From the NCBI RefSeq assembly GCF_000150275.1, contig NW_002060943.1:7696066-7760065 (forward strand): a stretch of DNA of 64,000 bases. Direction: 5' to 3'. Origin of the DNA: Trichoplax adhaerens. Lineage: Eukaryota > Placozoa > Uniplacotomia > Trichoplacea > Trichoplacidae. Positions 61,601 through 64,000 of this stretch are shown piece after piece; position 1 is the first letter of the stretch; each line of letters opens with the position of its first letter. A program made the translations under genes and the position numbers. Under the pieces are notes generated by a model. It did no database searches. It was not told where the DNA came from and saw only the letters and a program-made list of their open reading frames with translations.

Positions 61601-64000
61601 TTACTCTCCGTTAATTAATTTTATCAATTTTAGGTACAACTAATAAGTGAAATTATCCGATGCATCAAATTAATCAAGATGTTTACTTGGGAATCTTCTT
61701 TTCAGTCTAGAGTTAATTGTAAGTTATAACATCGCGATATTGAGTTATTTTATTAATATAATATTTATCGAACTTTTTTTGTACAAAATGCCAAATAATA
61801 ATTAATGTTATCACATTAGCTTAAATCGCGTCGGAAATATGTGTTTATGTATTTATTTATTTATTTTTATTATATCACAATGGTTTAGTTCTCCGTAGCA
61901 AGGAAAGCAGGTGGCTAGAAAAAATCGGTTACATTTCACGTTTTACTGGCACATATATCGTGTTGGTACCTGCGGTAGCGATTTCTTTGACTTTTTTAAC
62001 TAACTCTCTACTTGGTTTACCGATGACATCAGCTAAGGTAAAGGAGCTGCTAGTAGTACTCATGATTTATTACCATAAATACTCGTATTTTGGAATATCA
62101 ACTACAATCAAGCTATAAACTGTTATAACTTAAGACTGTAACTGCTTCAAGCCGGATAATTTAATTTTTATTTTGCCTTACTTATCTTAGGCTTTTACGG
62201 TGATGCTCTTATTAAATGGTTTGAGACTGGTTATAGACATATTTCCTTTATTCGCGAGTCATTCGGCGGAAACACTTGTAGCTTTCCAGCGCTTTAAAGT
62301 AAGTTGTATTATTTGTTTTATGTGTCAAAAGCTTTTATAATCTTGTGATTGTTGCAACTACAGTATGTTTGCTAATCTTCAATAGTATTAAATTTTTATT
62401 GCATTGATTGAATTATACAATTTTTTACCCTTATGCATTATATTGCTGTACATTATAACCCGTTTTAGCTAACATAGCGTATCGTAACATAACATTTATT
62501 ACGAAGCTAATGCTATACTAGCGATATGGGCAAGCTATACTAATAATCTTTGGCCGCTGCTATTTATTTTACTATAGAAATTACTTCTTATGAACGAAAT
62601 CGAGGCTACCGGTCAAGTGTCATCTGACAGCGGATATGTTATATGTATTAAAGATGCAGAATTTATTTGGGAAAAGGTAAAGATAGATTTACGTCAATAT
62701 TAGCTAAACCTTAAGTATTTAATAGTTATAAATTTCAAATTAAATATATTCGTTCTACTATTAATTTAAATTTTGATAGGTTAATGAAGGTGTTGATGTG
62801 GGTGCTGATGGTATAGTGGATATACTTAATTTATCTTTAATACTTTTACACTCATTTCTTGATAAATATGAATTAATATACGGTATTATGATAAAAATCC
62901 ATTGTGTTACGTCACGTTTTAGTTAAGCATGCGAGATATACATGCATCCATGCTATAATATTTAGTCTACTAGTACGTTATTTATTATACGTATAGATTA
63001 TTGTATTTGAACTTAGTTTTTACTTAGAGTTGATGTTACTTTACTGAATTTAAATCTACGTATTCGAAAGTTAACTCCATTATTAACTCTTTCATTGGTC
63101 TGTTTTACAAAATAGTCTTTTCTTTGAAGAGTATAAACCTTGAAGTTCCAAAGGTCTGATAAATAATCTGTGAAAGTCTGTCTCATCATGTGTTGCTCAT
63201 AAACTGAGAATTGTCTTAATATGTTTACAATTTGATACGTATAAATAGGGTCAGGTATTAGGTGCCTGTGGTCGAGTTGGCAGTGGCAAATCTTCCTTGG
63301 TATCAGCAATACTCGGAGAAGTATGGAATAAAATGCCTAATATAGTCATACCTAATAGTATTGAACCAATATTCGTAACAATAGTTCGTTATTTGTAGTA
63401 CTCTTTCTATTTTCGATGTTTTTGCATATCCGGGTATGCGTATTCGAGGATATATACAACGCAGTAGAATCTGACATTCACGCCCGTAATATGGCTGATT
63501 TGATTGTTAAGCAATATCAAAAGCTGAAAAATAGTTATAAAGTGTTACATGTGATAGAGCAAATTGTTTATTCAGTAAATTATGACTTCCTTTTCTGTCA
63601 TGTTCGTAGATGATTTGTCGACGTGGAGAAATTCGAAGAGGAGATTCAATAGCGGTAGTCACTCAACAGGTTAAAACAAATATCAGTGGATCTAAATTTA
63701 GCACTGTGTCAATATTTTATACCTGAACACGTTATTTGAAATAAATTTGTATTTAAACAGCCTTGGATTTTTAATGAGACTTTGAGAGAAAATATTTTGT
63801 TTGGTAGTAAATATGATTCCAAGAGGTAAGCTTTTGCAGTGGGAACTGCTTGCAATAAATTATCAACGCTAGTAAATATGAATAAATAATGATACAGTAC
63901 TTGATTATGATATCTAACATACTCTGACTACTCCCTTAGATATTACGACGTTTTATCTGCGTGTTGTTTGACAGCCGATTTAAAATGTTTGATCGCTGGT
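58615..64000 (+). CDS. ABCC-type (MRP) ABC transporter, partial
   Basis: ATP-driven transporter of the MRP/ABCC group; start exon not found and the right end is cut by the window. Exons: 58615-58918, 59908-59976, 60702-60863, 61000-61063, 61164-61267, 61361-61423, 61634-61718, 61889-62037, 62191-62298, 62578-62676, 62780 to about 62840, 63249-63320, 63610-63669, 63761-63825, 63940-64000+. The first exon has the family N-terminal signature (ANILSKLSIWW, TGYKKPIDASDIWPL). TMD1 follows: GIRARSMAFGLVFHKI, LVNMCANDAQR, GPVCLVAAG, KLIKMFTWE, FQRFK. Nucleotide-binding domain 1 shows Walker A GRVGSGKSS in exon 63249 and the Q-loop region VVTQQPWIFNETLRENILFG. The exon at 62780 (VNEGVDVGADGIVDILNLSL) has no clear donor, so its 3' end and its join to the Walker A exon are unresolved. 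Signature and Walker B motifs lie beyond the window. Substrate cannot be deduced. Confidence 0.92.
59981..60270. repeat. Three-copy tandem repeat inside ABCC intron
   Basis: The segment AATTATACAAATARTGCTAT, running on to TTTGCATATTATGAAATAT, recurs at about 59982, 60097 and 60204 (periods about 115 and 107), with 80-90 percent similarity by eye. It starts only a few bases after the donor of the exon ending at 59976. It keeps a frame open to 60174 but lies in an intron, because the next ABCC exon joins in phase at 60702. Confidence 0.8.

Noticed and set aside
1-64000. CRISPR arrays, prokaryotic defence loci, rRNA or intact transposase/reverse transcriptase genes
   Set aside because: None seen; the repeats present are satellites, minisatellites and palindromic words without spacers or associated proteins.

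Overview
This is an AT-rich stretch of animal nuclear DNA carrying intron-dense genes with GT-AG introns. There are no operons, ribosome-binding sites or prokaryotic features. I rebuilt the genes exon by exon from splice-site phase and protein similarity. The gene set (tetraspanins, ECT2, a Discs-large MAGUK with one L27, three PDZ, SH3 and guanylate-kinase domains, a CEP295/Ana1-like centriole protein, and an ABCC transporter) is metazoan. The compact introns, low GC and single-copy look suggest an early-branching animal such as a placozoan. That assignment is an inference; I cannot name the species. TTAGGG-type repeats (read as CCCTAA) occur internally.

Layout. 1-4.85 kb: no gene seen; one fragment of a TIR element. 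4.85-8.49 kb (-): tetraspanin A, complete, 7 exons. 8.5-13.4 kb: intergenic, with a minisatellite and diverged repeats. 13.4-18.3 kb (+): tetraspanin B, same exon plan, interrupted by a 50-N gap and carrying a one-base frameshift. 18.4-22.7 kb: six-copy 175-bp tandem array and a palindrome cluster. 22.7-27.9 kb (+): ECT2 Rho-GEF, 24 exons. 27.9-30.5 kb: convergent intergenic. 30.5-40.2 kb (-): Discs large, 22 exons, fully in frame. 40.2-43.1 kb: divergent intergenic region dense in TACTG/CAGTA palindromes, with a 245-bp exact duplication. 43.1-47.6 kb (+): DyP-type haem peroxidase with a mitochondrial-type leader. 47.6-49.0 kb: convergent intergenic. 49.0-55.8 kb (-): CEP295-like gene, 19 exons. 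55.8-58.6 kb: second dense palindrome cluster with a TA-flanked TIR element. 58.6-64 kb (+): ABCC transporter running off the right edge.

The genes do not form a pathway. ECT2 (cytokinesis), Dlg (cell polarity) and CEP295 (centriole) are ordinary animal housekeeping or architectural proteins. The two most unusual items are the DyP peroxidase, a family typical of bacteria and fungi, here with seven introns and an N-terminal targeting/membrane leader, and the strand-switching pentanucleotide palindromes. The palindromes concentrate in the 5' (divergent) intergenic regions and the first introns, and I saw few in the convergent intergenic regions.
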